The notes below the pieces were generated by a model. That model had not been told where the DNA came from. It did not search any database and saw only the letters and a program-made list of their open reading frames with translations. Shown here one piece after another: positions 10,409 through 21,041 of a stretch of 64,000 bases of DNA. Source of the DNA: Chenopodium formosanum (Eukaryota; Streptophyta; Magnoliopsida; Caryophyllales; Amaranthaceae); NCBI GenBank assembly GCA_024500155.1, contig CM044871.1, forward strand, positions 35,504,228 to 35,568,227. Reading direction: 5' to 3'. A program made the position numbers and the translations under genes. Within the stretch, counting starts at the first letter, position 1; every line of letters starts with the position of its first letter.

Positions 10409-11542
10409 ATGGCCACCAAGGAAGACATCGAGAACCTTAACAAGACAATTGAAGAATTTTCTGACATGATGCAGACACTCACCACTAGAGTCAGCACAGT
10501 AGAACAAGACAATCAAAACAATGTCACTACCGCTGCAATGGATAAGATTAAGGAATAGATGAGCAAGATTTCTGAAGAATTCACTTATGTGGAACAACCT
10601 GTCACCTCTTCGTCCATAAAAGACAAGCTTCTTGAGAAGTTTTCCACTGCTGACATTCCCAAATTCAAGCCTACTGATAATCCGCTTTTCCATCTGAAGG
10701 CTTTTTCTGCAACTATGGCTCTTAAGGGAGTAGATGTGACACTCTTCCCTATAGTGTTCCCTTTTTCCTTGGAGCATGCTTGTCAATACTGGCTCTATTC
10801 TTTGGAATCCAAACATGTCGTGACCTGGGAGGATGTTGCTGAAAGCTTTATGAATCGTTACAAGTGTAACATTCAGGCCAAGACTTCTGAACGTGAACTC
10901 TCCATTCTCAAACAGGAAGAGAATGAAGGCTTCACCACTTACTTAAGCAGGTGGAGGGAAACAACTGCGCTCCTGGTGGATCCCCCCAAGGAGAAAGAAA
11001 TGGTTCGCTTGTTCATTGCCAATCTGACTCATAAGTACAAGCAACACTTGAAGTTTCTTCCTCTGAGTACATTTGAAGCTATATACGATATTGGAATCAA
11101 TATCGAGGACAAACTAATGAATTCTGTTGGTAGCAACAATAATAACAACACTTGTAAGAACAAGAAGAACGACACTCCTTCTTCTTCGTCTTCTAAGCCC
11201 AATAATGATACCAACAATATCAATATCAATGATGTGTTGGCCCTTAATGCTCCTCCTCAAAGATTCCAAAGGCAAAGGAGGGTTTACACGCCTTTGGGAA
11301 TGACTTATGATGCTTCTTATGACTGTTTGCATGGTCAAGGATTGATTATGCCAATCGGACCATTTCCAGAACCTCGACCTGAGAATAGGACGGCTAGCTA
11401 TGAACCCAATGCTTATTGCAAGTTTCATCAAGGCAACGGTCATAACACTGAGAAATGTTGGAGGTTGAAGGATGCGATCCAAGACCTAATTGATGCTAAT
11501 CAACTTCTTGTCCCTCCAGGGGGAAAAAAGCCTAACATTTAA
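10409..11542 (+). pseudogene. Tat gag (capsid/nucleocapsid), decayed
   Basis: Would form the particle that packages element RNA. The ATG at 10409 (MATKEDIENLNKTIEEF) opens a frame that meets TAG at 10556 and continues in the same frame from 10559 as a 327-codon open stretch. The capsid-like retrotransposon gag domain is recognisable by the tryptophan-rich part (YWLYSL, TWEDVAESFMNRY). The nucleocapsid end carries the CX2HX4HX4C knuckle typical of Tat/Athila gag (11417-11458, CKFHQGNGHNTEKC). An asparagine-rich linker lies between them. A TAA at 11540 ends the open frame, but the frame runs on, after further stops at 11636 and 11825, into protease, so the ancestral product may have been one gag-pol polyprotein. 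Confidence 0.9.
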
Positions 11543-11827
11543 ACAGGTCCTCTTTCTGATGCTTTGGCTATCATGGGAGATGACGTCTCCTTTGATCCGT
11601 CGATACTCATTCAACCTGTGAATGAACCTCTGCCATAAGTTGTATTTGTGTCGAGTTCTGAAGAAGTGAATGGAATTTGGGATAGTGACGATGAAGACGT
11701 CTATCTCAAAGATATAGCTTGCTCATCTCTTGGCACAAGTGAAGATGTTTGGGGGGACTTTGAGGTCAAGGTTCTCACCAGAAGTGTAAGGTTGCAACAA
11801 CCTAATCCACCTCCACCTCCACCATAA

Positions 11828-12703
11828 TCACATCCGATAGTTGATCCCATCGACCCTGTGAACAGCGATGTGGTCAAACAACTGCAAAAGACCAAGGTGG
11901 AGATGAATGTATGGAAGCTTTTGGCCACTTCCCACGAGCATCGAAAGGCTGTGATGAATGCTCTGGTGAAAATAGGAGTTGATGATGACATGACTCCTCA
12001 AGGACTGTTTAACTTTCTCACTACTGAATTGCCAAGTACTAGTAATCTGATTTCGTTTTCTGACAAGGATCTTTCCCCGGAAGGGGACCAACATAATAAG
12101 GCCTTACACCTCATTGTGGTGTGTAGGCAGATGAATGTTCCTATGAGCCTTGTTGATAATGGCTCTACAATCAACGTGTGCCCACTCCATACTACAAAGA
12201 AGTTAGGCATAAAGAATGAAGAACTGACTCCCTCCACTCAAGGGATTTGCGCTTATGATAATACTCGCCGTCAAGCCGTGGGTACTATCATACTGAACAT
12301 AACTACTAGGGCCACTAAACGTCGCACCAAATTTCAGGTGGTGGACATTAAGGCCTCTTTCAATCTGTTGTTAGGACACCCTTGGCTTCACGAGCTAAAG
12401 GCGATTCCATCATCACTGCACCAGAAAGTGAAAGCCATAGTTGGAGGGGTTCCGATTACTATTGATGCTTCTCCTATGCGCATTCAAGTTATTGATACTC
12501 CTATCGTCCATGTTGAACATGACGAAGAAGATGAAGATCTTTGGGGGTTTTCATTTGATGATGTTCTCGTGATTGAAGAGGAGGAAAAGTGCCATCTCGA
12601 CTTCGATCCCTATTCAAACACCAATATCAATGCCATTCTAAAGAAGCAAGGTCATTTCCCTGGAATGACCCTTGGACTCATGAAGAAAATGGTTGAATCT
12701 TAG
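11828..12703 (+). pseudogene. Tat aspartic protease region, decayed
   Basis: Retroelement aspartic protease that would mature the polyprotein. It is in the same frame as gag. The catalytic loop reads LVDNGSTINVCP (DNGS at 12155-12166), the Tat-type variant of D-T/S-G. The second hallmark is FNLLLGHPWLHELKAIPSSLHQ near 12360-12425, given here in part. The open frame from 11858 ends at TAG 12701, probably a glutamine codon turned into a stop, because the reading continues in frame past it. An acidic C-terminal stretch (EHDEEDEDLWGF) precedes the stop. Confidence 0.88.
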
Positions 12704-13690
12704 GGCCATCCTGGTGCACTCAAGAAGGATACTTTTGGCTTAGGATTCAAGCCAACAAAAGAAGATGTGAAACAAACCTTATTGAAGATGAAAGTTCGCA
12801 ATAATGCTCGAATCACGAAGACGAAAATGGCCATGAATCCATATCCATTCACCCTCAATGGCCAGTACATCAAAGAAGGGGAAGACTTTCCATGCTATGA
12901 ATTCCCTAAACCATTCGTCCATGATGGGATCCGTGAATCAGGATTCGAGATGTTCCTTGATTGTGACTTTGTTGATGAAGGGCTCTTCACAACTGAGAAG
13001 CCAGCCAGCCCGAACTCTGATGATCTAGGAATCAACCTGCTTTTTTGAATGGAGAAGAATAAGTCTAAACCGGTGCGCAATGATAACTCCGAGCTCGTTC
13101 AAGCTGTCATAGCAAACAAGGATTTTGACCCCTTTGAGTTAATTGTCCAAGCTGACAACATTTCAAGGGGATGGCACAAGACATTGAGGATCACTATACC
13201 GAGTGGAGAGAAGTTGGAAATAACCGCTGGCGAGGGTCCTATGTTTGATAAGTCTGGGTCGTCTGGGTCCGAGTCCGAGTCTGAGTCTAAGTCTGTAGAC
13301 GAGTCCTTAGAGTCTGAGGCCGACTCTTTTTCTGCTATAGAGTTCAACCTTGAGTCTCTTGTTGAGTCCTCTCTTTCTAGTTCGAATAATTCCGGTGAGT
13401 CTAACCTTTCCCCTCTTGATGTATTAGCCAATGAATTCAATAGAAAGAGTACCTTTGCTTACGATGCGTATCATTCCCCTAGCCCTGATCAATATTGCTT
13501 TGCTAATGATAAAAATGACAAAGAAATAATAAAAGCAATGGAAGAACACGAAAATAAAACAGCAGTTATCGAAGATATAGAAACAGTTAACATTTCCAAT
13601 GATACGACTGTTAAAGAAGTAAAAATTGGATTAACACTAAGTCAAGATGAACGCAAAGAGCTAATTAACTTGCTTAGTGAATTTGTTGAT
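12704..13690 (+). pseudogene. Tat protease-RT linker region
   Basis: Same frame as gag and protease, with a TGA at 13046. The first part (12767-13045) is conserved-looking, with motifs such as YPFTLNGQYIKEGEDFPCYE. The second part is low-complexity, rich in Ser and Glu (about 13255-13410, SGSESESESKSVDESLESE). No domain of known function is recognised. In Ogre elements an intron lies between protease and RT; I see no need for one here because the frame is kept. Confidence 0.7.
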
Positions 13691-14620
13691 GTATTTTCTT
13701 GGTCATACCAAGATTTGCCAGGAATTGACAAGGATATAGCTCAGCATACGATACCACTCATTCCAGGTATGAAGCTTGTCAAACAAAAGTTGCGCCTTAT
13801 GAAACCCAATGTAGCTCTCAAAATTAAGGAAGAAATCAGGAAGCAGGTTGCCGCAGGTTTCATCAAAGTATCCAAATATCCAGAATGGATAGCGAATGTG
13901 GTTCCAGTTCCAAAGAAGGATGGAAGGGTAAGAATGTGTGTTGATTACAGGGATCTCAATAAAGAAAGCCTAAAAGATGGGTTCCCTCTACCTCACATTG
14001 ACATTCTGGTCGATAACACAGCAAACCATGCACTCCTATCATTCATGGATGGTTACGCCGGATATAATCAGGTATTGATGGCCGAAGAAGACATGGAGAA
14101 AACCACATTCATCACGTAATGGGGTACATATTGCTATATGATAATGCTATTCGGGTTGAAAAACGCGGGTGCCACCTACCAAAGAGCAGCTACAGCATTG
14201 TTATATGACATGATGCACAAAGAGGCGGAGGTCTATGTTGATGATATGAACGTTAAGTGTTAAGATCGCACAGGCCATATTATTGCACTTCGCAAGTTCT
14301 TTGAAAGACTCCGCAAATACAATATGAGATTAAATCAAGCAAAATGCGCATTCGGAGTTACGTCAGGCAAATTACTTGGATACGTGATAAGTTCTCGAGG
14401 GATTGAAATAGATCCTACAAAAGTAAAGGTGATCATGGCCATGCCACCACCCAAAAATGAGAAGGAGATTCGAGGTTTCATTGGAAGGTTGTAGTATATA
14501 AGTAGGTTCATATCAAAGCTCACAACGATATGTGAACCTATATTCAAGAAGCTCAAGAAAAATGTCCCAGTCACATGGGATGACGATTTCCAAAAAGATT
14601 TTGACAAAATCAAAGTGTAC
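13691..14620 (+). pseudogene. Tat reverse transcriptase, decayed
   Basis: RNA-dependent DNA polymerase of the element. Landmarks in order: DLPGIDKDIAQHTIPL (about 13716), KDGRVRMCVDYRDLNK (about 13917), FPLPHIDILVDNTANHALLSF, LFGLKNAGATYQRA, and the active site YVDD (14234-14245). Stops lie in the same frame at 14117, 14261 and 14492, so no active enzyme can be made, but no frameshift is needed anywhere in this region. Confidence 0.93.
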
Positions 14621-15100
14621 TTGGCAAACCCACCTGTGCTAGCGCCAGCAATACCTGACTTTCCTCTTCGACTCTACCTTATGGTCACAAGAGAAACAAT
14701 GGGGGCAATGCTAGCACAAGAGATCGAAAACAAGGAGAATGCAATCTACTACTTGAGTAAGAAGCTTCAAGGATATGAGACGCGATACACACCACTTGAA
14801 AAGTTGTGTCTCGCACTTGTGTGGGCCGCACAGAAACTAAGACATTACATGCTCACTCATACGGTGCATGTCATGTCCAAGATGGATCCTCTCAAATACT
14901 TGTTCGAAAAAGCGACACTCAATGGCAGATTATTAAGGTGGATAGTCAATCTTGCACAATTTAACTTGAGATTTGTGCCACAAAAAGCCATCAAAGGTTC
15001 TGCGGTTTCTGACTTCTTAGCAGACTTTCCGCTAGAAGAAGTTATAAAAGAAGAAGATGAGTACGATTTCCCTGAAGAAGATTTACTCATGACTGAAGAT
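14621..15100 (+). pseudogene. Tat RT-linked RNase H domain
   Basis: Same frame, open from 14615. Landmarks: MGAMLAQEIENKENAIYYLS, YTPLEKLCLALVWAAQKLRHY, and the downstream LNGRLLRWIVNLAQFNL, of the gypsy RT-connected RNase H family. It is followed by an acidic linker (FPLEEVIKEEDEYDFPEEDL) leading into the second RNase H. The local frame is intact. Confidence 0.85.
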
Positions 15101-15238
15101 GATAGTTGGACACTCTATTTCGATGGAGCTTCAAACCAAAAAGGATGTGGTGTAGGGGTCTTGCTTGTATCACCCAATGAAGAGCACATCCCAATTTCCA
15201 TGAAGCTCGACTTTGATGTCACCAACAATGCCGCATAA
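15101..15238 (+). pseudogene. Second (archaeal-like) RNase H, 5' part
   Basis: WTLYFDGASNQKGCGVGVLL with DGAS at 15122-15133 is the start of the additional RNase H typical of the Tat lineage. The frame ends at TAA 15236-15238, where the family has a glutamate codon (N-N-A-A-E-Y-E-A). A MITE follows immediately; the domain resumes at 15664. Confidence 0.85.
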
Positions 15239-15672
15239 CAAAAACACTTGCGTGGACCTAGTCCACAATAATATTATTGTGGACCCGAGGTCTATACACA
15301 CGCAACTGACATTATATTGAATATAGTGACCATTATTTTTAACATAGTAACCTTATTTTTAACATAGTAACTTTTATTAAAACTAGTACAACGTTTAATA
15401 ATATTGTGAACTTGAAATACGACGCTATTACCCTAATTTTAGCATAGTGGTCTTTATTATTCATATTGATTAGTATATAAAATATTTCATTACAAAAATA
15501 ACCACTTAGGCCTATATATTACCAAAATGATTTTTATTTCAACATAGTGACCTTTTTAAAAATTATAGTGACCCTTTTTTTTGTTAATAAAACAACCATA
15601 CTTTCTCTAATGTTAGTGGTCCACAATAAATTAGTGTGAACCAGGTCCATTTAAGAATTTATAGCCGCATAA
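15230..15672. mobile_element. Mutator-like MITE with 9-bp target duplication
   Basis: The body is 15239-15663 (425 bp). It is flanked by a perfect 9-bp duplication GCCGCATAA (15230-15238 and 15664-15672), the length typical of Mutator-like elements. Terminal inverted repeats are recognisable as TGGACCTAGTCCACAATAAT on the left and TGGACCTGGTTCACACTAAT read inward from the right. The interior is AT-rich with repeats of ACATAGTRACC and no coding capacity. Confidence 0.88.
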
Positions 15673-15905
15673 TACGAAGCATGCATTTTGGGGTTAGAAA
15701 CAGTTGTTGCCTTTGGAATTAAGAGACTCAGAATCTACGGTGATTCTTCACTAATCATTAACCAAATCTCCAAGAGATGGGAAGTGAGAAGTGAAAGTCT
15801 TGCTACGTATCAAGCTCATTTAGAACTCTCACGGAGCAACTAGATGAAGTGGAATATATGTATTTTCCAAGAGAAGAAAACCACTTCGCCGACGCACTAG
15901 CTAAA
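15664..15905 (+). pseudogene. Second RNase H, 3' part, frameshifted
   Basis: The domain continues after the MITE with YEACILGLETVVAFGIKRL, IYGDSSLIINQIS (catalytic Asp codon at 15742) and, after a one-base shift near 15825, HFADALAK (Asp codon at 15891) with a following TAA. All catalytic positions of the fold except the mutated Glu are recognisable. Confidence 0.85.
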
Positions 15906-16143
15906 TAAGCATCAATGGTGCGAATTCCAACTGATACAATCAGAATGCCATTGACCATAGAAAGAATATATGAGCCGGCTTATGTTCACGAACTTACGAT
16001 GAACAAGAACCACAAGAAGAAGATGAAGAGCCATGGTATACAGATATCCTTAATTACGTGACAAGAGGAGAATACCCTCCTAATATGATAAAAGGGCACG
16101 CCGTGCTTTGAGGCTCCTGGCCTCACAGTATGTGCTCATCAGG
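15906..16143 (+). pseudogene. Tat RNase H-integrase linker, decayed
   Basis: No stable frame is seen; remnants such as MVRIPTDTIRMPLTIERIY and LHKRTAMGRN (slightly downstream) correspond to the spacer before integrase. Several stops and shifts are present. Confidence 0.6.
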
Positions 16144-17276
16144 GGAGAACTCCACAAGAGAACTGCAATGGGAAGAAATCTCTTATGAATAGCCAAGAAG
16201 GAAGCACATAAAACCAAGGAAAACCTTCATGCCGGTATATGTGGAACACACATGAATGCAAAGATGTTAGTCCAAAATATTCAACGACAAGGTTACTATT
16301 GGACTACTATGGAGAGAGATTGTCACGAATACGTCAAGAAATGTATGAAGTGTCAAGTCTACGCAAATTTACAGCATGTTCCACCTTCGCTTCTCTACAT
16401 ATATACTTCTCCATGGCCTTTCTCCACTTGGGGCATCGACATCATTGGAAAAATAACACCACCAGGACAAGGGGGGCATGAATTCATTCTCGTAGCAATC
16501 GACTATTTCACCAAATGGGTCAAAGCTGCCTCATATGCTAAGCTGACGGCAAAACATGTAGCTCAATTCATTGAGAGAAATATCATATGCCGCTATGGGG
16601 TACCACATGAGATGATCAGTGATAATGGAACACATTTCCAAGCCGAATGCCGGAATTATTACTGAAATATCATGTAAAGCATCACAGATCGTCACCTTAT
16701 AGACCACAAACAAATGGTGCAGTCGAATCGGCCAACAAAAATGTGAAAACTATCATCGAAAAGATGACAGAAAATTATAAGAATTGGCCAAGTAAGCTAC
16801 ATTTTGCCCTTTGGAGTTACCGAACCTCTGTTCGTACATTAGAGGGGGCTACCCCTTTCTCTTTGGTCTATGGAGTTGAAGCTGTACAACCAATCAAACT
16901 CGAAATCCCTTCTCTTCGAATCGCATTGGAAAGCCAACTAGATGAAGTCGACTGGATTAGAGCAAGATACGATGAACTGGTCTTACTTGATGAAAAACGC
17001 TTGGCAGCTTTGCATCATGTCCAAACCTACCAACAGTGTATGGCGCAACATTTTAATAAAAAAGTCAAGACAAGGAACATCAAAGAGGGTGACCTAGTGC
17101 TTAAGGCACTTCGTAAAAATGTGTTAGATCCAAGAGGAAAATTCAGACTTAATTGGTCAGGCCCGTACATTGTTAAAGCCATCCTGTCTGGCGGAGCGGC
17201 ACAATTGGTAGACATGGACGGTAACGACTTCCACAATTTAACCAACTTGGATCAACTCAAGAAATTCTATGCCTAG
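16144..17276 (+). pseudogene. Tat integrase, decayed
   Basis: Inserts the element's cDNA into the genome. The zinc-binding HHCC module is visible (His codons at 16228 and 16249, Cys codons at 16342 and 16351). The D,D-35-E core has WGIDIIG (Asp at 16438), ISDNGTHF (Asp at 16621) and TNGAVESANK (Glu at 16735). A TGA lies at 16186 and a one-base frameshift near 16650 separates the second Asp from the Glu. The C-terminal part (RARYDELVLLDEKR, GDLVLKALRK, WSGPYIV) ends in FYA at a native-looking stop, 17274-17276. No chromodomain is seen, as expected for Tat. Confidence 0.93.
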
Positions 17277-17860
17277 TCGCATGGGTTCATGACCCAATAG
17301 ATCTACGTTTGGCCTGATTCCTTTTTTAGGATACGTAGGCAACCATTCAAGGGGGCCCGACCACTTTAAAAAAAAGAAAAAATCCCCCCTCTGTTGATCA
17401 AATATGCACGTCAGTTCAGCATTGCGTCACGACAAAAAAAAAGGGGAGGGGGGGTTTGCCGCGACACGGGACATTCCACCGTGTCACGGTACAGTTCACC
17501 GTGGCGCGATGGACCTGAGTAAAAAAAAAAAAAAAATGCCGTGGCGCGGGAATCTGTAACGTGTCACGGAATTTTTCACTGTGACACGGTGGAATTTCAA
17601 GTTTTCCGATTTTTTTTAGTGACACATTCGTTGCGAATTCACTGTTTGTTCGAGGTTTTTTTTTTTATTTTCGTTCTTCCATTGCGTCCGACTCCTTGAC
17701 TTGGATAAATAATAATAAATAAAAGTCATTGTAATTTTTTATTTTTAAGGCTGAAATAAATATGCTATTATTATTGAAATAAATGCGACTACAATTATTG
17801 ACATCATATGTCTTATTTTAAATAAAAATTATAAATCATAAAAAGCAAAACACTATTGAT
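17277..17860 (+). other. Tat post-integrase non-coding region
   Basis: It contains a purine run (17367-17395), G- and A-rich tracts and a palindrome array (17459-17589), then AT-rich sequence. No coding potential beyond short fortuitous frames. Confidence 0.7.
17459..17589. repeat. Palindrome array post-integrase, 6 of 7 slots, 20-bp period
   Basis: Units start at 17459, 17479, 17499, 17539, 17559 and 17579: CCGCGACACGG, CCGTGTCACGG, CCGTGGCGCGA, CCGTGGCGCGG, ACGTGTCACGG, CTGTGACACGG. The slot expected at 17519 is occupied by a poly(A) run, yet the 20-bp register is kept on both sides. Confidence 0.85.
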
Positions 17861-18641
17861 CTAATCTCTCTTCACTTTAGGAACATCCTTCTCTTGGTCA
17901 ATTAGGTCGGCCTTCACTATTAATGTGTCTTTTGTAGCCCGAACCGTCACACCTCTAGTCGAACTTTCATCCCTTTCACCTTTCTTAAAATTCTTCGGTT
18001 GTTTCTCCCTATAGACCATCTTTTCTTTACCCTTCCCTTTCACATAATTTATTTTTTCTCGGCATTATAGGAGTCTTAAACTCAATCCCTTGTGTTCTCG
18101 GACCTAGACGATCTTTAGGAGGGGCTTTCTTATTTCCAAGACGACTCTTCACATCAGACTTGCGTGATCCGAATCGTTCCCTCCTACTTCTAGGGTTCAA
18201 CCATGCCTTGTATGCACTAGATAAAGGAGGAGGAGCTTGGTCACTTGCAGAAACGGTCCACAAAGGTCTTCCAATCCAATAAGTCTCGTACTTGTGAACG
18301 TTACTTTCATGCAACGATACTTCACGAGGACTATCGTTATAGCGTGGAACTACTTGTTCAAGTCCATACTGCCGCATCAGTCGAGAAGGACAATAAAAGG
18401 TCAGTTTTGAGATACTAGGAACACGACAATATGGAGTATCATTTGTGCCAACCATCCTAGTAAGCCTCCACCAAGGCACTACCCAACGAATGGAAAATTC
18501 CCTCTTTGCAAAGAAATTTTTCCAATCTTCATACGACATGTTCGCAGAGTAATTCTTTTTCCTACGGACTAGGTCGTTAGGGCCATATTTTTCAACATCA
18601 TCAGGGGCTTCAAATAATTCTAAACGCTCCATCAACCAAAT

Positions 18642-18791
18642 CTGCAAAAAGAAAAAAATCAGTCGTAAAAAAAAATAAAAAAAAAGGTACAGATTCCCGT
18701 GACACGGCAGATCTCACCGTGTCACGGCAGACACCCGCCGTGACACGGTGCCTATTTTGTGTCACGGGGGCTACTTGGAGCGTATTTTTAC
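18642..18791 (-). other. Predicted 150-bp intron of the antisense ORF
   Basis: On the minus strand the donor is GAAG|GTAAAAATA and the acceptor TTTTTGCAG|ATTTGG with a pyrimidine tract. Joining the flanks puts LLK directly before IWLMERL, as the domain family requires. The intron carries a palindrome array (18697-18767). Confidence 0.75.
18697..18767. repeat. Palindrome array inside the antisense-ORF intron, 4 units
   Basis: Units start at 18697, 18717, 18738 and 18757 (CCGTGACACGG, CCGTGTCACGG, CCGTGACACGG, TTGTGTCACGG), with spacing of 20, 21 and 19 bp. Confidence 0.82.
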
Positions 18792-19539
18792 CTTCAGTAA
18801 TACCAGAGAGCCCTTCTAGATTCAGCTTTTGCTTCGTCAAGGCCATGAAATGTTTCTCCAAGGCACGTCGGCATAGGAGATCTTCCAGATTCGACATGTT
18901 CAAGCACAGACGCTAGACAAGCATGTCCTACCCTACCGTTTGCAAATAAAAGCTTGCTAAACATGCAAAAAATATATGCCCTTCTACGATATACATGATA
19001 AGACTCAGAGATAGGGCGATTAAAATATAAATTTGCAAGTTTTTCTAAGTCTACCTCATTACCACACACAATTCTATTTAAATCTGGATCTGTTAGATTC
19101 AGATGGTGTTCAAAATCTTGGTAATAATATTCACGTAGGGTAGGCATGGCAATAAAATTTCTAGCAGGAAATCCAAAGATTGCACCGAATTCCTCCGGCA
19201 GGGGACATATCTCATCATAATCAAATTTAAAATAGTGTGTTTCTGGACTCCTAAGAAAATCATGTTCAATAGCTACATGTCGCAGGGCTAGCAAACCCCC
19301 TGACATGAAATAATTCTTACTCTCTTTTTTCAGCATTGCTCAAAGAATAAGACCAGTCGCGCAATGTATTATCAAAATTCTGAGACATGATTATTGAAAT
19401 ATAAAATTCTAAATTATTTTGTGTTTCTTAATTATGCATATCATGAATATACTGGTCTTATTTTATAGCAAAAGTGCTCGACACTGCCCAGAAATTATCT
19501 TTTCATACGCGTAAAACACACCGCTGAGGAATACGCGTA

Positions 19540-19630
19540 CCGTGACACGGGAAGTCCCACCGTGTCACGGGAACTTTTGCCACGACACGACAATTTTTGC
19601 CGTGACACGATGTACAGTGCCGTGTCACGG
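19540..19630. repeat. Palindrome array upstream of the antisense ORF, 5 units
   Basis: Units start at exactly 19540, 19560, 19580, 19600 and 19620 (CCGTGACACGG, CCGTGTCACGG, CCACGACACGA, CCGTGACACGA, CCGTGTCACGG). The array lies 152-242 bp upstream of the antisense ATG, the likely promoter region of that gene. Confidence 0.87.
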
Positions 19631-20489
19631 CACCTCACGCGTATTATTTTTTCATCTTTTCCCGTATCTATCCGGATTTTTTTTAATATTTTATCTTCAC
19701 CGTTTATTTTTAAATTTCCTGAGAGTTTTATTTCTAATAAAATTCTCAACTTTTTTTTATTTTTTATTTTTTTTTTATTATTATTAACTTTATTTTATTT
19801 ATTTATTTTAATTTTTTTTCTCTTTATCATTTTATTTACTTATTCTATTTATTTTCACTTGTCTTTTTTATTTCTTTTTCTTTTGGGGAAGGTCGGTACC
19901 CTCCATTACTCCACTTACGTTTTTTGTCGTGTCATTAATAAATACATGATCACACACAATGAGTTTCAAGCACACACAATGAGTTCTCCTAGCCGCATGA
20001 TACTATGTTCTCCATGACAATATAGTACATACGCAAAATATGTTCCGAAGTTGCACAAAAACAATGAATCAACACATCATGAAATATTTTACAAGGTTTA
20101 CCACCATATTTTCACCATTTCATGTGCAAAGAAGTAACGTGAACATCATTTCACAAAAGTAGTACCCAAAAATGGTGATTTTCTCAATTCTCCATCAAAT
20201 CATGCAATTTTTGTCTCAAATTTCTCACAAACATACATACATACATATACAAGTAAAATCATGGCAAGAATTTCAACATAAAACCTCAAAATCAAAAATC
20301 CCCAAATTAATTTTTAAGGGTTTTTCATGAAATTACTCATTTGAAGCAAATTTGAGACAAAAATTAAGAGGAACTTACATAGATCCTTGTAGAGGTTCGA
20401 ATATGAGGAGTATGGCAAAAATTTGGAGTGAATTTGGTGAAAAATCGAACAACAAAAGTTAGAAAAAGCTCTTGTATCCCAGCAGACCA

Positions 20490-20542
20490 CCGCGACACGG
20501 TCGGCTAATGCCGTGACACGGTGAGTGTTTCCCGTGTCACGG
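20490..20542. repeat. Palindrome array, 3 units
   Basis: Units at 20490 (CCGCGACACGG), 20511 (CCGTGACACGG) and 20532 (CCGTGTCACGG), 21 bp apart. Confidence 0.8.
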
Positions 20543-20681
20543 TGAGCCTCAGAACCGACGGAGCTCCGGCGACACCGATGGCAACTTCAGCAACAGTAGT
20601 AAGCAGCAACAAACGACAACAACAACAAGATTCAGCATAAAACCAAAACAAAAAAAGAAGGAGAGAGAGGAAGCAGGACCA

Positions 20682-20753
20682 CCGTGACACGGTGATGAAC
20701 GCCGGTCGACGGGAAAGAAAACCGGGCGCCGGTGAGAAGCAGCCGAGACACGG
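20682..20753. repeat. Palindrome array, 4 units, altered cores
   Basis: Units at 20682 (CCGTGACACGG), 20702 (CCGGTCGACGG), 20722 (CCGGGCGCCGG) and 20743 (CCGAGACACGG), with 20-21 bp spacing. The two middle cores differ from the usual centre but keep the outer CCG/CGG dyad. Confidence 0.75.
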
Positions 20754-20949
20754 CAAACCGAGCAAACAAAAAAAAATTCGAGCTTTTGGGTGAAAATCGG
20801 ACGAGAAAGATGAGGAAAATGTGTGATATTTAAAACCAAAAAATCCCGTGCAACGGACCCCGTTCCCACGTAACATTCAGATTTTGTGTGGTGCACAAGC
20901 TTTGACTGGTCAAAGATGCCAATTGACCATTTTTTCAGCCACTAGATTC

Positions 20950-21041
20950 TCACGCCACGGGACCCCCTTGCCGCGTCACGGGAAGCAGCTCTGCGTGACG
21001 GGGATCCGTATGGTGTCACGGGAATATTTTTTGTGACACGG
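20950..21041. repeat. Palindrome array, 5 units
   Basis: Units start at 20950, 20971, 20991, 21011 and 21031 (TCACGCCACGG, CCGCGTCACGG, CTGCGTGACGG, TGGTGTCACGG, TTGTGACACGG), with spacing of 21, 20, 20 and 20 bp. Confidence 0.8.

Larger units (their letters stand above)
17861..19388 (-). pseudogene. Antisense ORF with plant mobile domain, intron-containing, decayed
   Basis: Antisense gene between integrase and the 3' LTR, a position where Tat elements are known to carry extra ORFs. The best start is ATG at 19388-19386 (MSQNFDNTLRDWSYSLSN); a shift in an A-run (19325-19330 on the plus strand) leads into the long open frame. Plant mobile domain signatures: SPETHYFKFDYDEICPLPEE, FGAIFGFPA, CLGETFHGLDEAKAE and, in exon 2, IWLMERLELF and CPSRLMRQYGLEQVVP. 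A second shift near 18812-18820 restores the frame before the donor site. Exon 1 runs 19388-18792 and exon 2 from 18641. The basic C-terminus probably continues to 17861 through another shift. Its function is unknown; related domains occur in plant silencing factors and transposon proteins. Confidence 0.8.
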
